Assembly (NCBI GenBank): GCA_964575975.1
Contig: CAZNTU010000177.1
Coordinates: 1-11,755 of the forward strand
Length of the DNA stretch: 11,755 nucleotides
Source: G963674505 sp964575975
GTDB taxonomy: Bacteria > Desulfobacterota > Desulfobacteria > Desulfobacterales > SKZT01
Direction of reading: 5' to 3'
Every line of letters starts with the position of its first letter. Position 1 is the stretch's first letter. Positions 1 through 6,636 of the stretch are shown here, piece by piece. Under the pieces are notes generated by a model. It was not told the DNA's origin. It saw only the letters and a list, made by a program, of their open reading frames with translations, and did no database searches. A program made the position numbers and the translations under genes.

Positions 1-88
1 CGCCCGCCAAATCGCCTCTGTCGCACCCTGCAAAAATGCCGGTTGCCATAAGAAAGAACAAACAAAGTGTCCATTTTACTATCTTCAT
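1..88 (-). CDS. Putative small lipoprotein, N-terminal part only (cut by window edge)
   Basis: Reading leftwards from an ATG at 88-86 there is an open frame to the window edge: 29 codons plus one base. The protein starts MKIVKW, continues with a hydrophobic stretch (TLCLFFLMATGIF), and then has AGC followed by DRGD. This is the shape of a type II signal peptide: a short basic start, a hydrophobic core, and a lipobox-like FAGC with the acceptor cysteine at residue 22. The product is therefore probably a lipid-anchored envelope protein. An Asp at +2 is the inner-membrane retention signal in E. coli, so inner-membrane retention is possible. The ATG lies 15 bp beyond the mscS stop codon on the same strand, which suggests co-transcription with the channel. 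A weak GGG-containing ribosome site lies 9 bases before the start. Too little is visible to name a family. Confidence 0.55.
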   Translation of the reverse strand, partial: MKIVKWTLCLFFLMATGIFAGCDRGDLAG

Positions 89-103
89 AAGTTCGTGCCC
101 TTT

Positions 104-1429
104 TTATCCTTTTCGAATTTGATCGCAGGCCTCGCGTTTTTGGGCAGCTTCCTCCTCTCCATGAGGAGCCCGCGCCGGTTTGCCGTCGGGACCGATCAGC
201 TGCATTTGCCTTCTTGGGTACACCGGAAAAATCCGATTCGCGTGCTCCCCGTCCCGCAACTCCTCGTTTACCCTGGCGGACAGCGCGCTTTTCCATTTGC
301 GCCGTTCCCTTGCGCCCACAAGGTAGCGAATGCTCAGGTCCGTCGAGGATTCGCCCAGAGAGACGAAAACCTGCGGTTCCTCCGGGACCGAATCGACAAG
401 GCCTTGCTTTGCCAGAATTTCTCCGTAGCGGCGTGCGGGCTCGACCATGTAGTCTTTTAGCAAGTCGCGGGCCAACTTTTCGAAAATTCCGACGGCGTAT
501 TTCAAGTCCGATTCGTTGGCGATTTGCACGGCCAGTTCGTCCCAGACGAACGGGAAATCTCGGGTAAGGTTGACCACGGTTCCGGCCAACACTTCGTTGT
601 TGGGAAAAGTGACCAGTCGGCCGGTCAGCTGTTCGGCGAGCACGAAGCCCGGCCGGTTGGGATCGCCGATCTCCCACACCGTGGTCGCCAGAAAGTCGAT
701 ACGGTAGACGTCTCCGAACACCTCTCCCACCAGAATCCTGTCCCCGACGCGATAGTACCCCTTGAACGAGTTGAGAAGCCATCCGGTGAAGCTTTCGATG
801 GGAGTTTGCAGCGCCCAGGAGAGCGCAAGGCCCACCAGTCCAAGCGAGCCCACCAACGCCCGGATATCGCCGACCAGAATGCTCGCTGCGGTTCCTATGG
901 CCACGAACCAAATGGTCAGAACGACGATCGCCGAAACTGCGCTGAATCGTTCCCATCGCTTCAACAATTTCCGGAGCAAGGGGCGAACAAGGCGGACCAG
1001 AAGCCATGCTAGCAACAGGATGCAAAGCGCCATCGCGAGTTTGGGGAGATTCGCGTAGAAGCCGCGCCAAAGTTGGCGAATCGTGCCGATGGCCTCTTCC
1101 GTCGCTTCCTGGCCGGAAGGTTGGTCCTCGGCGGTGACGGCCTTCTTGGTTTGTGCTTCGACGACTTGATTCTCGACGGCAAGGTCGGCGCCGTTTCCGC
1201 TCGGGATGTCGGCCTCGCCCGGAGAAAAAAGGAGCAACAGAATGCCTGTGATCGCAACGGCAAGCACGCTGGCTTGGCGAAACCACCTTAGCCTTGCCCG
1301 GGCCCCTCCCACGGGCAGCCTCGCCCTGCGGCGGCGCGCGGTCGAAGAGGATCGACGGACCGTCTCCCGATTCCGGTATGTTCGAGGCAGAGGTTTCCGC
1401 ATCGCGATTCGTGTCTTCTGCTTCACCAT
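104..1429 (-). CDS. MscS-family mechanosensitive ion channel
   Basis: A small-conductance mechanosensitive channel: an inner-membrane protein that opens under membrane tension and releases solutes during hypo-osmotic shock. The 441-residue protein begins with about 50 very basic residues. A hydrophobic helix follows (about 52-68), then a polar linker (70-120), helices at about 130-148 and 161-187, and the pore-lining TM3 region (about 190-222, Gly/Ala-rich, with GSLGLVGLALSWALQTP and then SFTGWLLNSF). The beta domain follows with YRVGDRI (226-232) and FPNNEVL (275-281), both typical of the family. The C-terminus is charged. It is longer than E. coli MscS (286 aa) because of the extra N-terminal helix and linker, and a short insertion before FPNNEVL. 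An AAAAGGA ribosome site stands about 9 bases before this ATG and supports the start; a second in-frame ATG lies nine codons later. It is probably the first gene of an operon with the lipoprotein downstream. The family call is firm; the exact subfamily is not determined. Confidence 0.93.
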   Translation of the reverse strand: MVKQKTRIAMRKPLPRTYRNRETVRRSSSTARRRRARLPVGGARARLRWFRQASVLAVAITGILLLLFSPGEADIPSGNGADLAVENQVVEAQTKKAVTAEDQPSGQEATEEAIGTIRQLWRGFYANLPKLAMALCILLLAWLLVRLVRPLLRKLLKRWERFSAVSAIVVLTIWFVAIGTAASILVGDIRALVGSLGLVGLALSWALQTPIESFTGWLLNSFKGYYRVGDRILVGEVFGDVYRIDFLATTVWEIGDPNRPGFVLAEQLTGRLVTFPNNEVLAGTVVNLTRDFPFVWDELAVQIANESDLKYAVGIFEKLARDLLKDYMVEPARRYGEILAKQGLVDSVPEEPQVFVSLGESSTDLSIRYLVGARERRKWKSALSARVNEELRDGEHANRIFPVYPRRQMQLIGPDGKPARAPHGEEEAAQKREACDQIRKG

Positions 1430-1480
1430 TGAATTGTTTCCTTTTGAATCGTCTCGTTAGCCTCGCGTCTCCTTCAGCGC

Positions 1481-1594
1481 CTACAAAAACTTCGTGATCG
1501 CTTGCCACGCGGCGATGTAGATTCCTTCGTCCGGCGCGAATTCGGTAAAACCGGCAAAATAGACGCGCTCCCAGGCATCGGCTGGCCGAAACAT
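1481..1594 (-). pseudogene. 37-codon open frame, probable C-terminal relic of a lost gene
   Basis: On the minus strand an ATG at 1594-1592 opens a frame ending with TAG at 1483-1481. The peptide is rich in aromatic and small residues (DAWERVYFAGF, then APDEGIYIAAWQAI, ending KFL). This composition and the GC-biased third codon positions look like real coding sequence, not chance. An in-frame TGA sits directly before the ATG and no ribosome site is visible. I therefore favour the tail of a longer protein whose upstream part has been deleted or has decayed, not a functional small gene. The phrase RVYFAGF recalls the end of some FAD-dependent oxidoreductases, but that resemblance is too short to rely on. 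It lies 51 bp upstream of mscS on the same strand. A functional microprotein remains possible. Confidence 0.35.
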
Positions 1595-1946
1595 TCAAGA
1601 AGACTATCGTTTCATTTCCGAGGAGTGAATGGGGTTTTTTTCTTATTTCAGCCGAAATTCACAAGTAGAAAGCCTGCTTGCGAGGTTCGAGGAAACCTAT
1701 GGTTTATGCATGGAGATCCTTTTGAAAACCTCGGGAACGCCGAAGATACATTTAAAACTTCGTTTTTTTACATGCCGCGTCAACCACACCTACCCACATT
1801 TCCGAATTCCTTTTCTTTTGCGGTCGGTCTATTCTGTCTTTCGAAAGAGAGCAGGCGAAAGGCCGGCGATAAAGGCCGAAAAGATAAAATTGCCCGCGCT
1901 TTGCACCACGAAAAGGGCGGATGAACAAGACGAAAGGAGAATGAAA
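1595..1946. other. Divergent intergenic region, AT-richer than its surroundings
   Basis: This stretch separates the minus-strand mscS side from the plus-strand gene series and should contain the promoters for the plus-strand genes. It has several T-runs (for example 1633-1639 and 1763-1769) and is visibly poorer in G+C than the genes. A small hairpin AAACC-TAT-GGTTT lies at 1693-1705. A plus-strand frame stays open from an ATG at 1629, preceded by AGGAG at 1621-1625, and runs in frame into the DUF2892 gene. Its translation has unusual residue use and no domain, and the SD spacing is only 3 bases, so I treat it as leader sequence. I could not place a convincing -35/-10 pair. Confidence 0.5.
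1935..1940 (+). promoter_or_regulatory. Ribosome binding site that decides the DUF2892 gene start
   Basis: AGGAGA stands 6 bases before the ATG at 1947. The ATG at 1941 directly abuts this site and the ATG at 1629 is 300 bases away, so 1947 is the best start. Confidence 0.7.
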
Positions 1947-2408
1947 ATGCTGCCGCCGACTTCAACCCGCGTAGCGGACCATACTTCGGACAGCGTAAAC
2001 AGGAAAATACGCGAACAGACCGAACGAAACGTCCGAGAGTACGCGTCCAAAGGCTCGATCGCCATCAGCAAGCGGTTGGCCGAACTAGAGGAAGAATGGG
2101 ACATAGAGAGGACTCTCGAGGCCAATGCGGCCTCGCTCATATTGATCGGATTGGGACTCGGAACCTTGACGAGCAAGAAATGGTTCGTTCTTCCGGGAGT
2201 CGTGTCGGCCTTTCTGCTTCAGCACGCCTTGCAGGGGTGGTGCCCGCCGGTCCCGATCTTTCGCCGAAGAGGAGTTCGGACGACCGACGAGATCAATGCG
2301 GAAAAATTCGCGTTGAAGGCGCTTCGAGGAGACTTCGAACCAGTATACGACAAAAGTCCCTATGAAAAGGTCGATTTCGAAAAGGCGATCGACGCCGCGA
2401 TGGCCTGA
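1947..2408 (+). CDS. DUF2892 (YgaP-type transmembrane domain) membrane protein
   Basis: A 153-residue protein of unknown biochemical role. A hydrophilic N-terminal helix (about 15-58, with alternating charged residues and ELEEEWDIERTLEANAA) leads into two short membrane segments (about 60-75 and 79-95). A GWCPP motif at 97-101 follows, and then a soluble tail with GVRTTDEINAEKFALKALRGDF. The two-helix hairpin followed by GWCPP and the conserved tail are typical of DUF2892 proteins, whose domain also forms the membrane part of the rhodanese YgaP. No rhodanese domain is present here. Only 33 bp separate its stop from the phosphatase gene, so the two are probably co-transcribed. The family assignment is good; the function is not known. 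Confidence 0.8.
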   Translation: MLPPTSTRVADHTSDSVNRKIREQTERNVREYASKGSIAISKRLAELEEEWDIERTLEANAASLILIGLGLGTLTSKKWFVLPGVVSAFLLQHALQGWCPPVPIFRRRGVRTTDEINAEKFALKALRGDFEPVYDKSPYEKVDFEKAIDAAMA

Positions 2409-2441
2409 TGGCCAACCCATGACGATTAATTGCGTGGAACC

Positions 2442-3614
2442 ATGCGAATTCGCTCTTTTTTCCAAAGGTCGAACCTGGCGTTTCGAAAAGCGCTTCGCCT
2501 TGCGGCGCGTCCGGCCAAAAGCGCCGGGGCGCGGGGAGACACGGTAATTCAACCTTACCGGGGATTCGGTTCCGTCGAGGAGATTTTTCTCATGGGTCGG
2601 GTCTTTCATCAAAAAAGCCGTCCTCCGCCCGTCCGGAAAAATCCCGTGTTCCGCGACTGGGCAAGCTTGGTCCACCGCGTTTTCCGCAAAGGGGCGGCCC
2701 ACGCGGAAGTGGAAATCCGCTTCAACGGAACCACGCGCAGGGTCAAGGCGGACCGAAGAGGATACTTTCAAGCCCATATTCGAAACCGATGGCAATTTTC
2801 CACCAAACGGTTTTGGCGTCCCGTCCATATGGAACTGATTCGGCCATTCGGAGAGGGGGCCGAAGCCGTGGGAAAAGTCTTCATCCCGTCCCGCAAAGCC
2901 AAATTCGTGGTGATCAGCGATATCGACGACACGGTGGTGTTCACGGGCGTGGCCAACAAGTTGGCGATGATTTGGCGGCTGTTCGTCCAAAAAGCCCGGA
3001 GCCGCGCGGCTTTCCCCGGAGTGGCGGCGTTTTACAGAGCCCTGCATCACGGTCTTTCCGGAGACGAAACGAATCCCATGCTGTACGTGTCCCGGGGGCC
3101 TTGGAGCATATACGAAATCCTCGACGAGTTCTTCAACCATCATGAAATCCCCGCCGGACCGGTCCTGTTTCTTCGCGATTGGGGCATTTCGGCTTTCCGT
3201 CCGTTCCCGCCCAGGGCGAAAGGGCACAAACTGGCCCACATTCGGCGGGCGTTGTCCCTTTATCACGACTTGCCGTTTATTCTCATCGGCGACAGCGGGC
3301 AACGAGACCCGGAAATATACGCGGATGTCGTCAGGCAACACCCCGGCCGCGTCCTGGCGATATACATCCGCAATATCCTAAAAAAACCTCTACGTGACCA
3401 AGCCATAGAGAACCTCGCCAAGGAAGTCGCCGAAGCAGGCAGTTTCCTTTTTCTAGCCTCGGACACCTTCGACATGGCCCTCCACGCGGCGAAGCACGGC
3501 TTCATTTCATCGTCTTCCCTGTCGGAAATTTTGCGGGAGCGAAAAGAAGAGGAAAAGAAGAGCGGTCCCGCGCCAAAGGAACCTCCGGTGGAAATCGAAG
3601 GACGCTCGGTTTGA
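2442..3614 (+). CDS. App1-like HAD phosphatase (DUF2183, phosphatidate phosphatase catalytic domain)
   Basis: A 390-residue protein with a C-terminal catalytic domain of the App1 family. The founding yeast member dephosphorylates phosphatidate, and bacterial members are mostly uncharacterised. From this ATG, residues about 40-150 form an N-terminal beta-rich domain (VFRKGAAHAEVEIRFNG, then RRGYFQAHI). The HAD signature DIDDTV is at 160-165 (nucleophile Asp160, acid/base Asp162). SRGPW follows at 217-221, GHKL at 261-264 with the conserved Lys263, and GDSGQRDPE at 283-291 with the metal-binding Asp284. These are the four HAD motifs in order, so the active site looks intact. There is no signal peptide or membrane segment, so it is probably cytosolic. 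The tail (about 358-390) is charged and probably disordered. A TTG at 2430 would add four residues; ATG at 2442 is preferred although its ribosome site is weak. The substrate is an inference from the family. Confidence 0.88.
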   Translation: MRIRSFFQRSNLAFRKALRLAARPAKSAGARGDTVIQPYRGFGSVEEIFLMGRVFHQKSRPPPVRKNPVFRDWASLVHRVFRKGAAHAEVEIRFNGTTRRVKADRRGYFQAHIRNRWQFSTKRFWRPVHMELIRPFGEGAEAVGKVFIPSRKAKFVVISDIDDTVVFTGVANKLAMIWRLFVQKARSRAAFPGVAAFYRALHHGLSGDETNPMLYVSRGPWSIYEILDEFFNHHEIPAGPVLFLRDWGISAFRPFPPRAKGHKLAHIRRALSLYHDLPFILIGDSGQRDPEIYADVVRQHPGRVLAIYIRNILKKPLRDQAIENLAKEVAEAGSFLFLASDTFDMALHAAKHGFISSSSLSEILRERKEEEKKSGPAPKEPPVEIEGRSV

Positions 3615-3628
3615 CACGGTTTTTTACC

Positions 3629-3654
3629 TTCCCCCATTATCCACATTGGGGGAA
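3629..3654. other. Perfect 8-bp hairpin after the phosphatase gene
   Basis: TTCCCCCA (3629-3636) pairs exactly with TGGGGGAA (3647-3654) around a 10-base loop, 14 bases after the phosphatase stop. No T-run follows on the plus strand, so it is not a classic intrinsic terminator. It may be an attenuating or RNA-stabilising hairpin. The DNA after it (about 3680-3745) is very AT-rich, as is common for a promoter of the next gene, but I see no clear -35/-10 pair. Confidence 0.45.
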
Positions 3655-3759
3655 ACACCTTATTGGATAGCCAAGCTCTGCTGTTTAATTTTCATTATTC
3701 TCCCAGTTTTATTAATAAATTTATAAAAACAAGCAAAAAAATCCGATCCGGAGAATATC

Positions 3760-4623
3760 ATGAACAAGGAAAAAGAGCAATTGCAACCTCCTCAGCATCA
3801 GGACAAGCAACCCGGCGAGCGCTCCGAAATGGAGCCGACGCCCGTGACGGAGCGGGACGACTACAAGGCCGCCGGGAAGCTGGAGGGAAAGGTCGCCCTC
3901 GTCACTGGCGGGGACAGCGGAATCGGGAGGGCCGTCAGCATCCTTTTCGCCAAGGAGGGGGCCGACGTGGCCGTCGTCTATCTGGACGAGCACGAGGACG
4001 CCCGGGACACCAAGGAAAGAGTGGAAAAGACCGGGCGAAAGTGCCTGACCTTCGCGGGCGACGTAGGCGATCCGGAATTTTGCGGGGAAGTCGTTCGAAA
4101 GACGGCGGACGCCTTCGGAACCATAGACATCCTGGTCAACAACGCGGGCGAGCAGCATTCCTACGAGAGCATCGCCGACGTCACTCCGGAACGACTCGAG
4201 AGGACTTTCAAGACCAATATCTTCTCCATGTTCTACTTGGTTCAGGCTGCCCTTCCCTATTTGGAAGGAGGCGGCGTCATCGTCAATTCCACCTCGGTTA
4301 CCGCCTACGAGGGACACCCGAAACTGATTCCGTATTCCTGCACCAAAGGGGCGATCACGACATTCACGCGTTCGCTGGCGATCAGCCTTGCGGACAAGAA
4401 CATCCGGGTGAACGGTGTAGCGCCCGGACCGGTCTGGACCCCTCTGATCCCGGCCAGTTTCAGCGAAAGCAAGGTCGAGACGTTCGGAAAGAACACGCTT
4501 TTCGGAAGAGCCGGGCAACCTGTGGAGATCGCGCCCAGCTACTTGTTCCTGGCCTGCGAGGACTCCTCCTTCGTGACCGGCCAGGTGATACATCCCAACG
4601 GAGGCAGGATAGTCAACGGCTGA
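3760..4623 (+). CDS. Short-chain dehydrogenase/reductase, YghA / general stress protein 39 type
   Basis: A cytosolic NAD(P)-dependent oxidoreductase of 287 residues. The first 40 residues are a polar, Gln/Pro/Glu-rich extension, as in E. coli YghA and Bacillus GS39-type proteins. The Rossmann domain follows: TGGDSGIG at 49-56 (nucleotide binding), NNAG at 127-130, the catalytic triad Ser169, Tyr182 and Lys186 (PYSCTK), and the PGPVWTPL segment at about 213-220. The C-terminal GQVIHPNGG at about 274-282 is normal for classical SDRs, and all expected catalytic residues are present. GGAGA lies about 6 bases before the ATG. The gene starts after a 145-bp AT-rich gap and probably has its own promoter. 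The lipoprotein gene begins 63 bp downstream. Relatives are tied to general stress (osmotic, desiccation, spore or stationary phase), which agrees with the neighbours, but the substrate cannot be read from sequence. Confidence 0.93.
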   Translation: MNKEKEQLQPPQHQDKQPGERSEMEPTPVTERDDYKAAGKLEGKVALVTGGDSGIGRAVSILFAKEGADVAVVYLDEHEDARDTKERVEKTGRKCLTFAGDVGDPEFCGEVVRKTADAFGTIDILVNNAGEQHSYESIADVTPERLERTFKTNIFSMFYLVQAALPYLEGGGVIVNSTSVTAYEGHPKLIPYSCTKGAITTFTRSLAISLADKNIRVNGVAPGPVWTPLIPASFSESKVETFGKNTLFGRAGQPVEIAPSYLFLACEDSSFVTGQVIHPNGGRIVNG

Positions 4624-4686
4624 AAAAACGTTTTAGAAATTTCGATATTCAGGCGAAGAAAAGCAAAAAAGAAAGGAGAATCACTC

Positions 4687-5118
4687 ATGAATCCAAAGCA
4701 AAAAAAAATCGTATTCCGTAAAGGCGCGCTGGCGATCGTCGCTCTTGTCGCGTTTTTCGCGGCAGCTTGCGCCTCGGTAGATCCGACGCCTATTCGCGAG
4801 ACGATCGGAAACGCGGAACTGACCATCGACAAGGCCGAGGGAAGCGGAGCCCGGCAGCATGCCGCCCTGAATTTGCAGAGGGCGAAGGAAAAATTGAACG
4901 AAGCCAGGACCGAGTTCGAGGACGAAAACTACACGAGAGCAGAATACCTGTCCGAGGAGGCCTTGATAGAGGCGAGGCTGGCGCTCGCCAAAAGCGAGAC
5001 CGCGATAACGAACAACACCGTCGAGGAATTGCGGAGCAGTATTTCGCAGCTTCGTCAGGAAATCGAGCGAAACAGATCCGAGCAAGATCAAACCTATCAA
5101 AACAACGTGTCACAGTAA
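4687..5118 (+). CDS. DUF4398 lipoprotein
   Basis: A 143-residue envelope lipoprotein. The N-terminus is basic (MNPKQKK), followed by a hydrophobic core and a lipobox ending AAAC, with the lipidated Cys at residue 28. The mature part is almost entirely helical and charged. It carries the DUF4398 pattern: a segment near IRETIGNAELTIDKA, then QHAALNLQRAKEKLNEA and the YTRAEYLSEEALIEARLALAKSE helix. A likely coiled coil follows (about 110-135). An AAAGGAGA ribosome site lies 6-7 bases upstream. The next gene, another lipoprotein with a DUF4398-like N-terminus plus an OmpA domain, starts 18 bp downstream. This pairing is common in proteobacteria and suggests that the two act together in the periplasm, perhaps through helix-helix contacts. 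The molecular role is unknown. Confidence 0.85.
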   Translation: MNPKQKKIVFRKGALAIVALVAFFAAACASVDPTPIRETIGNAELTIDKAEGSGARQHAALNLQRAKEKLNEARTEFEDENYTRAEYLSEEALIEARLALAKSETAITNNTVEELRSSISQLRQEIERNRSEQDQTYQNNVSQ

Positions 5119-5136
5119 CCGCAACAGGAGGTCGAG

Positions 5137-6036
5137 ATGAAAAGAATACCGAAAATCGCCTTGGTTCTGGCTGTAACCGCAATAGCGGTCGGATGCGCGT
5201 CGATGCCGAGAACGGCGGAGTTGGACCAGGCCCAAACTTTCTACAGCAGCGCGGAGAACGATCCAGTGGTGACCCAGTTCTCTCCCGTGCTGCTGGACGA
5301 GGCCAGGCAGTCGCTGGAAATGGCCAGGAACGCCGAAACCGAGGCCGAACAGAGGCATTACGCATACATGGCGGAAAAAAAGGTGGAACTGGCTCGAACC
5401 AACGCGCAAAGGGAAGCCGTTCGAGCCGAAGCGAAAAATCTCAGGGAGCAGCAGGATCAGTTCGTGCTGGATCTGAGAGCCCAACAGGCCGAGCAGGCTC
5501 GCCGGGAAGCCGCCGAGGCGCAGGAACAGCTCCGCGCCTATCGCTCCCGGGAGCAACAGCGAAAACTGGAGCAAGCGCATGACGAAGTGGAAGCTCTCCG
5601 GCAGGAAATGGCGCAATTGCAGGCCAGTGCGGTCGATACGCAAAGAACCGATAAAGGCACGGTGCTGACCCTGACCGACGTCGTCTTCGAGTACGACAAG
5701 GCCAGCCTGAAGACCGGCGCGGTGCGGAGTGTTTACCGGTTGGCCGAGTTCCTGAAGGCGCACCCCGACCAAAGAGTCCTGATCGAGGGTTTCACTGACA
5801 GCACCGGAAGCGCATCGTACAACCAACGTCTGTCGGAGGAGCGAGCGCAAGCGGTGGCCGAAGTTCTCAGGGCCAACGGGATATCGCCCGACCGCATCGT
5901 CACCAGGGGCTTGGGCCAAAACTATCCCATCGCTACCAACGAGACCGATGCCGGACGTCAAAGAAACCGGCGCGTGGAAATCACCTTGATAAACCCGGAA
6001 CAGGGCGGGAACGTTTCGAGGGAAGAGCAAGGGTGA
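5137..6036 (+). CDS. OmpA-family lipoprotein with DUF4398-like N-terminus and coiled coil
   Basis: A 299-residue outer-membrane lipoprotein that probably links the envelope to peptidoglycan. The signal peptide ends in AVGC with the lipidated Cys at residue 20. A DUF4398-like helical repeat spans about 27-100 (LDQAQTFYSSAEND, then LLDEARQSLEMA). A long charged coiled coil follows (about 85-168, rich in Gln, Glu, Arg and Ala). The OmpA-like domain spans about 176-286, with VVFEYDKASL, the peptidoglycan-binding Asp221 (in GFTDSTGS) and Arg236 (in SEERAQAV), and the terminal RQRNRRVEI. The Asp-to-Arg spacing of 15 equals that of E. coli OmpA. CAACAGGAGG provides a strong ribosome site before the ATG. 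It is translated right after the DUF4398 lipoprotein and is evidently in the same operon. There is no beta-barrel, so it is a Pal/YiaD-like anchor and not a porin. Confidence 0.92.
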   Translation: MKRIPKIALVLAVTAIAVGCASMPRTAELDQAQTFYSSAENDPVVTQFSPVLLDEARQSLEMARNAETEAEQRHYAYMAEKKVELARTNAQREAVRAEAKNLREQQDQFVLDLRAQQAEQARREAAEAQEQLRAYRSREQQRKLEQAHDEVEALRQEMAQLQASAVDTQRTDKGTVLTLTDVVFEYDKASLKTGAVRSVYRLAEFLKAHPDQRVLIEGFTDSTGSASYNQRLSEERAQAVAEVLRANGISPDRIVTRGLGQNYPIATNETDAGRQRNRRVEITLINPEQGGNVSREEQG

Positions 6037-6636
6037 CGTGCAATTTGGAGCGAGAGGCGCGGGCGCGGGTGGTGCAGACAACTTTCAAAGCAGCAACTGC
6101 GGACGCGCCGAAACCCTCGAAGGCGACCCAGAGCTTCCAGTTCCGGTCCGAGGCCGTACAGGTTGGACATTGTCGCGAAACTCGGCACGCCGGATCAGGA
6201 TGCTCTGGTTGCCTTCGAGGCCCGCGCTTTCAACGCAAACTCGGATTGGAACTTTTCACGATATAAAACCGCGCATAAAAGAGGCCGCTTTTCGATTCCG
6301 CAAAGAACAAGCGAATTTGAGGAGCCGGTCTCGACCCCACCCTGTCGCGCGGCGTCTCAATCCATTCTATTGCTGCAAAAGATCGGGGGTTTCTCGCGAT
6401 AGTCCGACGCAATTCCAAGGCTTTCCCGAAGAAATCCCGCGTTTTGTTCGAAAATTTGCGTTCCCCCCGGACCGAAGCCGCCCTTCCATTTCGGACAGAT
6501 CCGACAAGTCCGAACTGAACGACGTCCCGCTCGAAATTCCAATGCATTGACTTTCCAGATCGGTTGTCGTATGCCTTGGACGATTTCGCGAATTCGCGCG
6601 TATCGTCGGTCGCACTGCAAACGGGGGACGAAGCCG
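6037..6636. other. 600-bp stretch without a recognisable gene
   Basis: Between the OmpA-like gene and crcB I see no protein frame that I can defend in any of the six frames. Short open frames exist (for example plus strand 6163-6402) but lack a ribosome site and show arginine-rich, low-quality translations after about 35 residues. Structure that is visible: a perfect 7-bp hairpin TTCGGAC/GTCCGAA at 6490-6514, the 12-bp palindrome CGCGAATTCGCG at 6587-6598, and a TATAAA run near 6262 with no matching -35. The palindrome is flanked by the inverted repeat GACGAT (6579-6584) / ATCGTC (6602-6607). This region may hold the crcB promoter and leader, or decayed sequence. I found no terminator for the upstream operon. 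Confidence 0.45.
6579..6607. promoter_or_regulatory. Nested palindrome upstream of crcB, possible operator
   Basis: A perfect 12-bp palindrome (CGCGAATTCGCG, 6587-6598) is enclosed by a second inverted repeat, GACGAT at 6579-6584 and ATCGTC at 6602-6607. The almost symmetrical arrangement resembles a binding site for a dimeric regulator or an RNA hairpin in the crcB leader. It lies 30 bp before the chosen crcB start. If translation started further upstream at the ATG at 6571, the palindrome would be inside the coding region. Confidence 0.25.

Noticed and set aside
1629..1946. N-terminal extension of the DUF2892 protein from the ATG at 1629
   Set aside because: The SD spacing is only 3 bases, the region is AT-rich, and the translation lacks domain features. 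The start at 1947 has a well-spaced ribosome site and gives the usual family length.
2085..3341. Long minus-strand frame antisense to the DUF2892 and phosphatase genes
   Set aside because: No recognisable domain and shadow-like composition; the opposite strand carries intact HAD motifs.
6340..6365. CRISPR-like repeat fragment: the minus strand reads ATGGATTGAGACGCCGCGC, recalling type I-C repeats
   Set aside because: There is only one copy, the internal palindrome is weak, and there are no spacers or cas genes.
6163..6402. 79-codon plus-strand frame starting MDIVAKLGTPDQDALVAF
   Set aside because: The first 35 residues look plausible, but the rest is arginine/serine-rich and featureless, and there is no ribosome site.
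6037..6636. Fluoride riboswitch upstream of crcB
   Set aside because: I looked for the GGNGATG segment, the AACCGCC-like core and the closing CTGATG element in order. Only isolated fragments (for example GCCGATGGG at 6633-6641) occur, without the required pairing.
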